Shown: positions 1 through 6,433 of the stretch, one piece after another
Layout: every line of letters begins with the position of its first letter
How positions within the stretch are numbered: the stretch's first letter is position 1
Origin: an uncultured Pirellula sp.
GTDB lineage: Bacteria > Planctomycetota > Planctomycetia > Pirellulales > Pirellulaceae
Direction of reading: 5' to 3'
NCBI GenBank assembly: GCA_903837255.1
Contig: CAILTZ010000682.1
Coordinates: forward strand, 1-9,127
DNA: 9,127 bases
Notes under the pieces: generated by a model
Seen by the model: only the letters and a program-made list of their open reading frames with translations
The model's database searches: none
Told to the model about the DNA's origin: nothing
Made by a program: the position numbers and the translations under genes

Positions 1-1099
1 CAGCGATGCCGTCGATGGTGCTCTTGCGGGCCGATGCTTGGTCTTTGACCGTGTAGTAACGGATCAGAATGTGGGGGAGCGAGGCGGTGCCGCCAAAGAG
101 GGCCAACATCAGCGAGATAAAGTCGAGCTTTGGGTACCACTGCTGCTGGCGGATCCCTTTGAAAGTCGGATGGTTTCCAGGTGCCATCAGCTCGGATCCT
201 TGAACAACCCTAGGTGCGTATTCGACCACAGGTTTTCCATTCTCGGTGGTCTTGTTCGTGCTAGATAGCTCGACCTTGGTCCCCGAGAGTTCGGTCAAAA
301 AGGAGATGGGTCCCAGGGGCCCTGTCGACGTTTTGCCATTTGACACTTCGAGGACTCGTCCGACGGGCTGCACATTCTTTTGGCCTTCCTTTAGGCCTAG
401 AGGCACACTGTCGATGAGTTTGGTGCCGTCCTCGGCAAGAGTGATTCTCTGAGCAGTTGTACGAGCTTCACCCGGTGCGACTTGGATGCCGCGATTGAGA
501 ACGAGGATTGTCAAGATCAACGAGAAGAGGACCAGCAGGCCGCCTTTGAGAAACTGAACATAGGTGGTGCTGACCATGCCGGCCGTTACCACGATGATCA
601 CGACGATCGAGCCGACGAGCACGACCCCTTGCCAGTACTGCAATCCTAGGAGGGGTTTGACCAGTGCGCCTGCCCCGACCATCTGAGGGATCAGATACAC
701 GAGGCTCACGATCAGAGTGCTAAAGCCTGCTGCGGATCGGATTCCCGACGATTGAAACTTGCTGGCAAGCGCGTCTGCAAAGGTGTATTTGCCGAGCCTC
801 TTGAGGGGTTCGGCGATCACAAGCAATGCTACGAGCCAACCGGCAAGGAACCCGATCGAGTAGAGGAATCCATCGAATCCGTAGAAGGCGACCATGCCGC
901 AGATGCCCAGGAACGATGCAGCGGACAGATAGTCTCCTGCGAACGCAATGCCGTTGACGAACCAGGGGATTTCCCCCCCGGCCGCAAAGTACCCTGCGCT
1001 CGACTTGGCCTTCGATCCGAGATAAAAACTCAGCGCGACGGTCCCGACGACCATCAGCAAAAAGACGACGACAGCAATGCTGCTAGGTGTGTAAATCAT
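1..1099 (-). CDS. actP: ActP-like sodium/acetate symporter (SSS family), N-terminal 366 residues, cut by window edge
   Basis: An open frame runs on the minus strand from an ATG at 1099 to the window edge, giving 366 residues of a protein usually near 550-600. Seen directly: alternating hydrophobic segments from residue 8 on, GDYLSAASFLG at 55-65, GRYTFAD-like GKYTFADA at 103-110, LIPQMVGAG at 136-144, and GTASLPHILIRYYTV at 337-351. All match my recollection of E. coli ActP closely. The family imports acetate and other short monocarboxylates with sodium across the inner membrane. The start overlaps the stop of the DUF485 gene as ATGA (1096-1099), the usual YjcH-ActP arrangement, so translation is probably coupled. 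Odd: the polar loop between the hydrophobic segment ending near residue 202 and the next one near 325 is about 120 residues, clearly longer than in E. coli ActP. Substrate is inferred; a related SSS transporter is the alternative. Confidence 0.9.
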   Translation of the reverse strand, partial: MIYTPSSIAVVVFLLMVVGTVALSFYLGSKAKSSAGYFAAGGEIPWFVNGIAFAGDYLSAASFLGICGMVAFYGFDGFLYSIGFLAGWLVALLVIAEPLKRLGKYTFADALASKFQSSGIRSAAGFSTLIVSLVYLIPQMVGAGALVKPLLGLQYWQGVVLVGSIVVIIVVTAGMVSTTYVQFLKGGLLVLFSLILTILVLNRGIQVAPGEARTTAQRITLAEDGTKLIDSVPLGLKEGQKNVQPVGRVLEVSNGKTSTGPLGPISFLTELSGTKVELSSTNKTTENGKPVVEYAPRVVQGSELMAPGNHPTFKGIRQQQWYPKLDFISLMLALFGGTASLPHILIRYYTVKDQASARKSTIDGIA

Positions 1100-1353
1100 G
1101 AGCGAGTGCGACTCAAAAGGCCGTAGAGCATGGCAACGAACAACGACAGGAAGATCAATCCAACACCGCACGCGACCGTCAGAGGGATCCCGGCGACTTT
1201 GGTTTGAGTAATCCAATCGTAGGCAAAGGTACAAAGTCCGATAAAGCCCGCGTAGGCGATCGTAAAGAGGACCAGCAGCGTCACTCCGATCCGCTGGCGC
1301 CTGACGATGATGTGGTCGGCTTCGTGGTCGGTGATGTTGGCCGAATGATGCAT
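1096..1353 (-). CDS. DUF485 small membrane protein (YjcH-like), partner of the symporter
   Basis: An 85-residue protein with two hydrophobic segments, about residues 21-47 and 53-78. The VRRQR motif precedes the first, and AGIPLTV leads into the second. This is the layout of DUF485 proteins such as E. coli YjcH, which is encoded just before the acetate permease ActP. The biochemical role is not established; membrane partner or accessory of the symporter is inferred from the conserved pairing. Its stop codon overlaps the symporter start by 4 nt. No Shine-Dalgarno sequence is visible before the ATG at 1353: the upstream minus strand is pyrimidine-rich (TCCTCCCCC). I see no better in-frame start. 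It lies 58 bp downstream of the amidohydrolase gene, so read-through from that gene is possible. Confidence 0.85.
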   Translation of the reverse strand: MHHSANITDHEADHIIVRRQRIGVTLLVLFTIAYAGFIGLCTFAYDWITQTKVAGIPLTVACGVGLIFLSLFVAMLYGLLSRTRS

Positions 1354-1411
1354 AGGATAATGGGGGAGGATTGGGATGATCCGGCGCGATGGGTGGGAGG
1401 TGATAGCTTAA

Positions 1412-2608
1412 TCAATTCCCTGTCGGATGGCACCCTGGAGCGGCATCAAAGGATCGAAGTTTACCTTCGAGAGTCGGGATGATCCGGCAGGCGTTCGAGC
1501 CGTAGATCTTTTTGAGGATGTCCGGGGAGAGTCCGATTCCATAGATTCGCCAATCCCCTTGAGGCGGCGGAGACTTTTCCGAGTAATGAAAGTATTCGTC
1601 GTTGGTTTCCAGGAATCGCCAATAGATGAGCAAGCGTTCCTGAGGAAACGGACCGTCGGTGCCGAACAAGATCCGATCCTGATACTTTTCGAAGAAGTTT
1701 TTGGCCGTATAGGGTTGGCGCCCGAGTTCGTTGATACGGGAAGAGAACTCGACAAAAAGATTGTCGTAGCGATCGAGCCACTGGCCAAGCTCGTCGAGAT
1801 TCTCAGCGTCGTTGCCAAAGTGGGCCGCAATGAACTTGGTCTTCGGATGCTTGGCGATGACCCGGTTGCGAGCTTGGTGGAGCGACTCGCGACTGGGAAA
1901 CTCCGGACCGCTAAAGGCCCACTCGGGACGAGCTTGAAGCTCGACGATCCGTTCGTTGTTGTCGTCGGAGGGTCGGAAAAAGGCGCTCGGGTCGGCGGTG
2001 TGCATCAGAACAGGTATTCCGAGCTCGGAGCAGGTTTCCCAAATAGGATCCCAGCGAGGGTCGTCGATTTGGATCAAGGTTCCGTCGGCGTTTCTCCATC
2101 GCAGCCCAAAGTCTTTGAAAAACTTCAGCCCGCAAATCTGCCCCTTTTTAAACTCTGCTCGCAGCGTCTCCACCGTGTCGAAAACAAAGGAGGGCTGATT
2201 GCAAGCCCAGGTCGCTGGATCATCCGCTTTTCCCCTGCCACGAAAGTCGATGTTGGCAAAGATCACAAAGCGGTCCGGATACTTGGTCCACAGGAATGCT
2301 GTATGGCTTTCGAGCTGGGAACCGAGCTGTCCGTCGAGCGAGATGCTCACCGCGATGCGGTTGCGATCCATCATCTGGACATAGCGATCGAGCAGCTCCG
2401 GATCGTGCTTGCCCTTGATGAAGAAATGGGTGTGCACATCGACCACTGGAAACGATGCTCGCTCGATGCGAGACTCTCTGACAACCAAACTTGGTACCCG
2501 CTCGGCAGAGCTGCTTTGAGCGATCGATTCGCAAGGCGCGAGTGCGAACGCGATGCAGGCGATGCACACCAAGAGCGGTCGACATTCGATAGTGTGTCTG
2601 AGCATCAT
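1412..2608 (-). CDS. Secreted amidohydrolase_2-family metal-dependent hydrolase (COG2159 type)
   Basis: A 398-residue protein. Residues 11-30 form a hydrophobic signal peptide with probable cleavage after SIA (28-30). The mature part is a TIM-barrel amidohydrolase: HxH metal motif DVHTHF at 57-62 (H59, H61), LMHTADP with H203, AAHFGN with H263, and FGTDGPF with D318 near the last strand. These are the expected metal ligands of the amidohydrolase_2 family, which includes decarboxylases and C-O or C-N hydrolases; the substrate cannot be read from sequence. Export to the periplasm is unusual for this mostly cytoplasmic family but fits planctomycete secreted variants. The start ATG at 2608 overlaps the SDR stop codon (ATGA), and a second ATG follows at once (2605). 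The coupling suggests joint expression with the upstream gene. Confidence 0.88.
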   Translation of the reverse strand: MMLRHTIECRPLLVCIACIAFALAPCESIAQSSSAERVPSLVVRESRIERASFPVVDVHTHFFIKGKHDPELLDRYVQMMDRNRIAVSISLDGQLGSQLESHTAFLWTKYPDRFVIFANIDFRGRGKADDPATWACNQPSFVFDTVETLRAEFKKGQICGLKFFKDFGLRWRNADGTLIQIDDPRWDPIWETCSELGIPVLMHTADPSAFFRPSDDNNERIVELQARPEWAFSGPEFPSRESLHQARNRVIAKHPKTKFIAAHFGNDAENLDELGQWLDRYDNLFVEFSSRINELGRQPYTAKNFFEKYQDRILFGTDGPFPQERLLIYWRFLETNDEYFHYSEKSPPPQGDWRIYGIGLSPDILKKIYGSNACRIIPTLEGKLRSFDAAPGCHPTGN

Positions 2609-3540
2609 CGGGCCATTTCCTCCAGGAGTGATCCTAGTCCGCTGCGGTAGTCTGGGAAACGAAATTGGATCGAGTAATCATCCATGAGCCTGCGGTTGCT
2701 AACCCGTTTATTGCCTTGGTTGCGACGACGAGCACTCGCCGGATCGCAGTAAGCCGGAGCGCAGTAACAGGGTTCAGGCCAGCGCATGCTCTGGGCCAGA
2801 AAGGAATAATAGTCTTTGCGCTGGACGCTACTGCCGTCGCTGACGCAGTAGAGTCGGTGCCTCAAGGGGCCTTGCGCGACGGCCTGGATGATGCTCGCAA
2901 GGTCCTCGACATGGATGAGATTCAGGTAGCTTTCTGGGTCGACTTGCATCGGCTGTCCATCTCGAATCGGTTGGATGTTTGGGATGCGACCCGGGCCATA
3001 GATTCCTGCAGGCCTGAGGACTACGTGTTCGAGTCCAGAGTGTTCGAGCCATCGCTCGGCCTCGAGGGCATTGATCGAGCCGGGGCGAGTGGGCCCGACG
3101 GCTGACGATTCATCGACCCATAGGTCCGTATCGCTGTGAGGATCAGGATCCGCAAAAACTCCCGTGGTCGAAAGATAGATCCAACGGGCCTGCCCAGTGC
3201 GGGTGTTTTCAGACAGAGCGTTGGCAAGCTTTTGGAGTCCGGGCGTGTGTGCCGCGGCAGCATGGGAAACGGCGATCAGGACCGTGCTCAGAGAGGATTC
3301 CCCCAAGGTGTCGCTGGGGGGTTGGTGATCCTCGAGCGCTTCGAGCCAATTCCAAACGATCGGTTCGAGCCCGAGTTTTTCTAATTCTCCGGCGCGATGG
3401 CTCGTTCGAGTGACAGCCAGAACTCGATCGCCGTTGGATCGCCAAATGCGGGCAATTCGCTCTCCAACGTATCCGCATCCAAGAATTAGGTGGGTTTTGC
3501 GATCCGAAGGGCGATCTGGCGGGTTAGACAGTTGGGACAT
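2605..3540 (-). CDS. Atypical SDR-family NAD(P)-binding protein (YeeZ-like epimerase/dehydratase)
   Basis: A 311-residue Rossmann-fold protein. Seen: HLILGCGYVGERIA at 17-30 with the GxGxxG nucleotide loop (G21, G23, G26), YLSTTGVFAD at 122-131, VDES at 142-145, LRPAGIYGPGR at 175-185, NLIHVEDLA at 207-215, and NKRVSNRRL at 277-285 near the C terminus. The order matches NAD-dependent epimerase/dehydratase proteins of the atypical SDR group, such as E. coli YeeZ. The classical catalytic YxxxK is not found where expected after STTGVF; the region reads SINALEAERWL (155-165). Reaction and substrate are therefore unknown. The start at 3540 is supported by AAGGA at 3551-3547, six bases upstream. 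No signal peptide, so cytoplasmic. It is the first gene of the leftward block and overlaps the amidohydrolase by 4 nt. Confidence 0.85.
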   Translation of the reverse strand: MSQLSNPPDRPSDRKTHLILGCGYVGERIARIWRSNGDRVLAVTRTSHRAGELEKLGLEPIVWNWLEALEDHQPPSDTLGESSLSTVLIAVSHAAAAHTPGLQKLANALSENTRTGQARWIYLSTTGVFADPDPHSDTDLWVDESSAVGPTRPGSINALEAERWLEHSGLEHVVLRPAGIYGPGRIPNIQPIRDGQPMQVDPESYLNLIHVEDLASIIQAVAQGPLRHRLYCVSDGSSVQRKDYYSFLAQSMRWPEPCYCAPAYCDPASARRRNQGNKRVSNRRLMDDYSIQFRFPDYRSGLGSLLEEMAR

Positions 3541-3601
3541 GGATTATCCTTCCGAATCGTTACGAACGGACCTGCAAGGGTGATTCTTGACTTTCCGGAG
3601 T

Positions 3602-3617
3602 GAACTTTCTCAAGTTC
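3602..3617. repeat. Perfect inverted repeat, possible operator
   Basis: GAACTT-TCTC-AAGTTC is a perfect 6-bp inverted repeat around a 4-bp centre. It sits 62 bp upstream of the SDR start and 143 bp upstream of the protease start. A two-fold symmetric site between divergent genes is a typical place for a dimeric repressor to bind. It lacks a T-tract and lies upstream of both genes, so it is not a terminator. The function is inferred only. Confidence 0.4.
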
Positions 3618-3679
3618 TACGGGGTAAAGGGTTTTATTTTGAGCTCAGATAACGAATAATCGGGACTATGATACCGCGC

Positions 3680-3748
3680 GGGCATACTGCGCAGTGCGTA
3701 GGGCATACTGGGTTTCGGGCATACTGGGTTTACGACATACTGGGCTTA
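3680..3748. repeat. 16-bp tandem repeat array upstream of protease gene
   Basis: Three contiguous 16-bp units: GGGCATACTGGGTTTC (3701-3716), GGGCATACTGGGTTTA (3717-3732) and the diverged CGACATACTGGGCTTA (3733-3748). A partial older copy, GGGCATACTGC, starts at 3680 and runs into the palindrome ACTGCGCAGT (3686-3695). The position where a fourth unit would begin is the G-run of the Shine-Dalgarno sequence (3749-3753), directly before the protease ATG. The array therefore lies in the leader or promoter of that gene. Confidence 0.9.
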
Positions 3749-3759
3749 GGGGGATTTAA

Positions 3760-4914
3760 ATGCTTCAACCGGCCAGCGACAACGGCTGCGAAAAAAGTTC
3801 GATCCGATTGCAAACGGTTGGATTCTTGGCATTGTTTTGCTTGAGCTCTGCGATCTGTTGCATTCGAGCAACCGCCCAGGACGTTTTGCCGGAAGCTCCA
3901 TTGAAATCGAAAGTAGCAGCCCCAAGCGATTCGGGTGTCGGTGGCGAGCCCAAAGGGATAACATTTGTCTCGCTCGATCCGACCTTGGACCGACTGTTTC
4001 TGGGCGAGGATCCCAAGAGCTTAGCGGACCTCAAGTCGCTGCAGACGCAGCAGTCGAAGGTCGCTGCAAAGATCCATCAGGTCACCGTCAATCTTCAGCA
4101 CGGTAGCACGCAAGGCAGCGGTGTGCTGATCAACGAGGACGGATACATTCTGACCGCAGCGCACGTGGCCGGTAAGCCCAAACAGAAGATGTGGGTGGTG
4201 CTTCACGATGGGCGCAGAGTCGAAGCAGTCAGCATGGGTGTCAATCGCGACACCGATGCGGGCTTGGTCCGCATCTTGAAAAACCGCGATCAGAACAATC
4301 AACCTTGGCCCCACGCGACTCTGCCTGCGGTTGGCGAACGTGTCAAAACAGGCCAATGGTGCATCGCCGGTGGGCATCCTGGGGGCTGGATGTCGGATCG
4401 ACCAGCGGTCATCCGCGTCGGGCGTATCCTTCGTGTAACCGACTCGACGATTGTCAGCGACTGCTCGCTGATCGGTGGCGACAGCGGTGGTCCGCTTTTT
4501 GATCTCCAAGGCAAACTCATTGGGATCCATAGCCGCATCGGCATCGATGTCGATGACAACATGCATGTTCCGATGACTGTTTATATGGATTCATGGGACC
4601 GGTTAGCCAACAGCGAAGCCTGGGGGGTGTTGCCAGGCTTTAGACCGATCATCGGTGTAACGGCCGATCGCCAATCAGACACCAAGAGCGAGTGCGTCAT
4701 TGGAACAGTTGCTCCGCGCGGGCCGGCTGCCAAGGCAGGGATCATGCCTGGAGACCGAATCGTTCGGTTCAATAGTGCGGAGATCACCAGCTTTGACAGA
4801 CTCAAAGAGGAAGTCGACGCGATGGTTCCTGGCGAACGCGTCAGCATCGAAGTATTGCGAGATGGCCAGAAAGTGAATTTGAAGTTGATCATCGGAGTCT
4901 CGGACGAGCCCTAA
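3760..4914 (+). CDS. Exported trypsin-like serine protease with C-terminal PDZ domain (S1C/HtrA type)
   Basis: A 384-residue protein. Residues 16-40 form a signal peptide (hydrophobic core 19-35, probable cleavage after ATA at 37-39). The protease domain spans about 105-285 with all three catalytic residues: LTAAHV (H135), NRDTDAGLV (D166) and GGDSGGPLF (S242). GKLIGIHS follows as in S1C proteases. A PDZ domain occupies about 296-380, with VIGTVAPRGPAAKAGIMPGDRI-type features split over 313-334 and the closing strand at 361-378. HtrA/Deg proteases degrade or process misfolded or regulatory substrates in the periplasm; the target here is unknown. Single PDZ and length resemble DegS/HtrA more than two-PDZ DegP. 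The ATG at 3760 follows AGGGGGA by five bases. The next gene starts 20 bp on and encodes a degenerate homologue, so the two are probably co-transcribed. Confidence 0.92.
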   Translation: MLQPASDNGCEKSSIRLQTVGFLALFCLSSAICCIRATAQDVLPEAPLKSKVAAPSDSGVGGEPKGITFVSLDPTLDRLFLGEDPKSLADLKSLQTQQSKVAAKIHQVTVNLQHGSTQGSGVLINEDGYILTAAHVAGKPKQKMWVVLHDGRRVEAVSMGVNRDTDAGLVRILKNRDQNNQPWPHATLPAVGERVKTGQWCIAGGHPGGWMSDRPAVIRVGRILRVTDSTIVSDCSLIGGDSGGPLFDLQGKLIGIHSRIGIDVDDNMHVPMTVYMDSWDRLANSEAWGVLPGFRPIIGVTADRQSDTKSECVIGTVAPRGPAAKAGIMPGDRIVRFNSAEITSFDRLKEEVDAMVPGERVSIEVLRDGQKVNLKLIIGVSDEP

Positions 4915-4934
4915 GGCATGCGAAAGATGGCATC

Positions 4935-6383
4935 ATGAAGTATGGGATCGATAAGTTATTGTTGCTGACGTGTTTCTCGCTCTGGGGTGGGATGCTCACC
5001 GAACGGACCTTTCGCCAGCGCGATCCCCGATGTCTCGATGGATCCTGCAATCCGACCTCACCGGTCTTGAAGCTTCCCACGAGCCTCGACACCGATCCTC
5101 GCAGCAGAAGCTTCGAGTCCCTTGAGGACTCCAACTTCGATGAGCTTGATGCTGAGCCCAAAACTTCGGATGAGCCCAAAACTTCGGATGAGTTCGGGGG
5201 TTATCCAATCCAGCCATCCAAGGACTCCAATCCTCGGCGACTCGTCCAGCAAGAGACGCGGCAGCAAGGAGCACAGGGCCGTGGACGCGAGAATCGTTTT
5301 TCCAGCAGTCGAGCCCATCAGCGCAGTCAGTACGCCACGCTTCGAGCTTTTCGAGAGGCGATCGGCGATCATTGGAAATCCACCGTCCAGATCTTCGGGG
5401 AGAATCGGCAATTGGCCCTCGGTGCGATCGCCCGGGCCGATGGTTGGATCGTGACGAAGTCCTCGGAGATTCCCGATCAATCCATCGAAATCCGTTTGCA
5501 CGATGGCACCAAACTTTCTGGTTTAGTGAAAATTCGCCGACCGGAGTTAGATTTGGCTATGATCAAAATCGATCGCGAAGGCTTGCCTGCAATCCTATGG
5601 GATACCCAGGCCGTCGTTCCCTTGGGAGGTTGGGTTGCAAGTGCCGACTCCAGGTCGCTGCCATTGGCTCTGGGTGTTGTCAGCGTCGAGAAGAGAAACA
5701 TTCAACAGCAGCGTGCTCTGCTCGGGATCCAACTCTCGTCGGTCCATCAAGGTCCGTTGGTCGATAATGTCGTCGTGGGCAGTGGTGCGGATCAGGCAGG
5801 GATTCGCCAAGGAGACATCATCGTCAAGATCGAGGGCAAAGAGGTCGAGACCCGCCAAGCGGTCCTCAATCTGCTGATGACCTTGCAAGCTGGCAAAAAG
5901 ATCACCATCGATGTGAATCGAGACAGCAAAGCCATCTCCTTCGAAGCCCAGATGATGGATTTGACCAACGTCATGCTCGACCCCACGGAGCTTGAGGTCA
6001 ACGGCCGTATCTCGGCCCGTTCGACAGGTTTTCGCGAAGTCGTCGAGCACGATAGCGTACTGGAACCTCAGCACTGCGGCGGACCGATCGTCGACGTCGA
6101 CGGAAACGTAGTAGGTTTAAACATCGCCAGGGCTGGTCGGGTCAGTTGCTATGCACTGCGGGCCAAAACCGTTTCCAATGCCATCGACGAGATGCTCCAA
6201 AACGCCTCAAAGACCCAAGAACCCATCGTTTCCACCGAAAAAGCACCCAGCGAAAAAGCAACCAGCGATGTGATCCCAGCGAGCGTACAGAACCCTGAAG
6301 CTTCGGTAGAGGTTGGAAGTGGTTTGAAGATTGATGCGCTCAAGCCCCCGACCAATCAATCTCCGACCAAGCAATCTCCGTGA
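4935..6383 (+). CDS. Trypsin-like pseudoprotease with PDZ domain inserted in the second barrel
   Basis: A 482-residue protein. Residues 7-21 are hydrophobic (signal peptide or anchor, no clean cleavage site), followed by a charged low-complexity linker to about 140. The S1C-like part begins near 148. GWIVTKSSEI (170-179) aligns with the GYVVTNNHVV type motif, so the catalytic His is Ser177. LDLAMIKID keeps Asp206. LALGVVSVEKR (244-254) matches the start of barrel 2. A PDZ domain then intervenes at about 262-340 (LLGIQLSSV, ADQAGIRQGDIIVKI), and barrel 2 resumes with VEHDSVLEPQHCGGPIVD (370-387), where the catalytic Ser is Cys381. NVVGLNIA (391-398) follows as expected. The classical triad is lost, so a scaffold, regulator or substrate-binding role beside the upstream protease is inferred. 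A degenerate S-rich tail covers 425-482. No strong Shine-Dalgarno sequence precedes the ATG at 4935. Confidence 0.85.
   Translation: MKYGIDKLLLLTCFSLWGGMLTERTFRQRDPRCLDGSCNPTSPVLKLPTSLDTDPRSRSFESLEDSNFDELDAEPKTSDEPKTSDEFGGYPIQPSKDSNPRRLVQQETRQQGAQGRGRENRFSSSRAHQRSQYATLRAFREAIGDHWKSTVQIFGENRQLALGAIARADGWIVTKSSEIPDQSIEIRLHDGTKLSGLVKIRRPELDLAMIKIDREGLPAILWDTQAVVPLGGWVASADSRSLPLALGVVSVEKRNIQQQRALLGIQLSSVHQGPLVDNVVVGSGADQAGIRQGDIIVKIEGKEVETRQAVLNLLMTLQAGKKITIDVNRDSKAISFEAQMMDLTNVMLDPTELEVNGRISARSTGFREVVEHDSVLEPQHCGGPIVDVDGNVVGLNIARAGRVSCYALRAKTVSNAIDEMLQNASKTQEPIVSTEKAPSEKATSDVIPASVQNPEASVEVGSGLKIDALKPPTNQSPTKQSP
5154..5189 (+). repeat. In-frame 18-bp exact tandem duplication
   Basis: Two identical 18-bp units (5154-5171 and 5172-5189) encode EPKTSD twice (residues 74-85) in the N-terminal linker of the pseudoprotease. 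Identity at every base, including silent positions, points to a recent duplication. Confidence 0.95.
6237..6266 (+). repeat. In-frame 15-bp tandem duplication, EKAPS/EKATS
   Basis: Units 6237-6251 and 6252-6266 agree at 14 of 15 bases. They encode EKAPS and EKATS (residues 435-444) in the C-terminal tail of the pseudoprotease. Confidence 0.9.
6348..6377 (+). repeat. In-frame 15-bp tandem duplication at the C terminus
   Basis: Units 6348-6362 and 6363-6377 agree at 14 of 15 bases and encode PTNQS and PTKQS (residues 472-481), immediately before the final Pro and stop of the pseudoprotease. They are part of the repeat-rich zone that continues into the intergenic region. Confidence 0.9.
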
Positions 6384-6421
6384 ACCGCTAATGAACACTA
6401 ATAACCGCTCATAAAGAACAC
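6383..6421 (+). repeat. Short AACCGCTAAT-type repeats after the pseudoprotease stop
   Basis: Directly after the TGA the plus strand reads AACCGCTAATG, then AACACTAAT, then AACCGCTCATA and AAGAACAC. This is a degenerate series with a period of about 9-11 bp. A related series, reading inward on the minus strand, follows the stop of the convergent gene (6508-6565). Its function is unknown; a role at transcript ends is possible. Confidence 0.65.
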
Positions 6422-6433
6422 GGACCCTGGTCT

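Larger units (their letters stand above)
3541..3759. promoter_or_regulatory. Divergent intergenic region with repeats
   Basis: This 219-bp gap separates the leftward SDR gene from the rightward protease gene, so promoters for both should lie here. Seen: a perfect inverted repeat at 3602-3617, a 10-bp palindrome at 3686-3695, a 16-bp tandem array at 3701-3748, and a purine-rich AGGGGGA at 3748-3754 that is the likely ribosome binding site of the protease. A TATGAT (3667-3672) and an AATAAT (3655-3660) resemble -10 boxes, but neither has a convincing -35 at 16-18 bp. I therefore do not assign promoter positions. Confidence 0.5.

Noticed and set aside
1373..1488. 13-bp direct repeat GGGATGATCCGGC at 1373-1385 and 1476-1488
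   Set aside because: One such pair is roughly what chance gives in 9 kb; the second copy is coding sequence of the amidohydrolase and no other structure surrounds the pair.
1427..2650. A 407-codon open frame on the plus strand opposite the amidohydrolase
   Set aside because: The minus strand frame has a signal peptide and all expected metal ligands. The opposite frame has no recognisable motif and extends into the SDR gene; it is a shadow of codon bias.
3587..3672. Promoter boxes for the protease gene: TTGACT at 3587, AATAAT at 3655, TATGAT at 3667
   Set aside because: No pair has a spacing of 16-18 bp with both boxes near consensus, so none was called.
3668..3844. A 58-codon frame from ATG 3668 through the upstream 16-bp array into the protease gene
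   Set aside because: It has no clear ribosome binding site, is made partly of repeat units, and overlaps the signal peptide region of the protease in another frame. Regulatory uORF is possible but unsupported.
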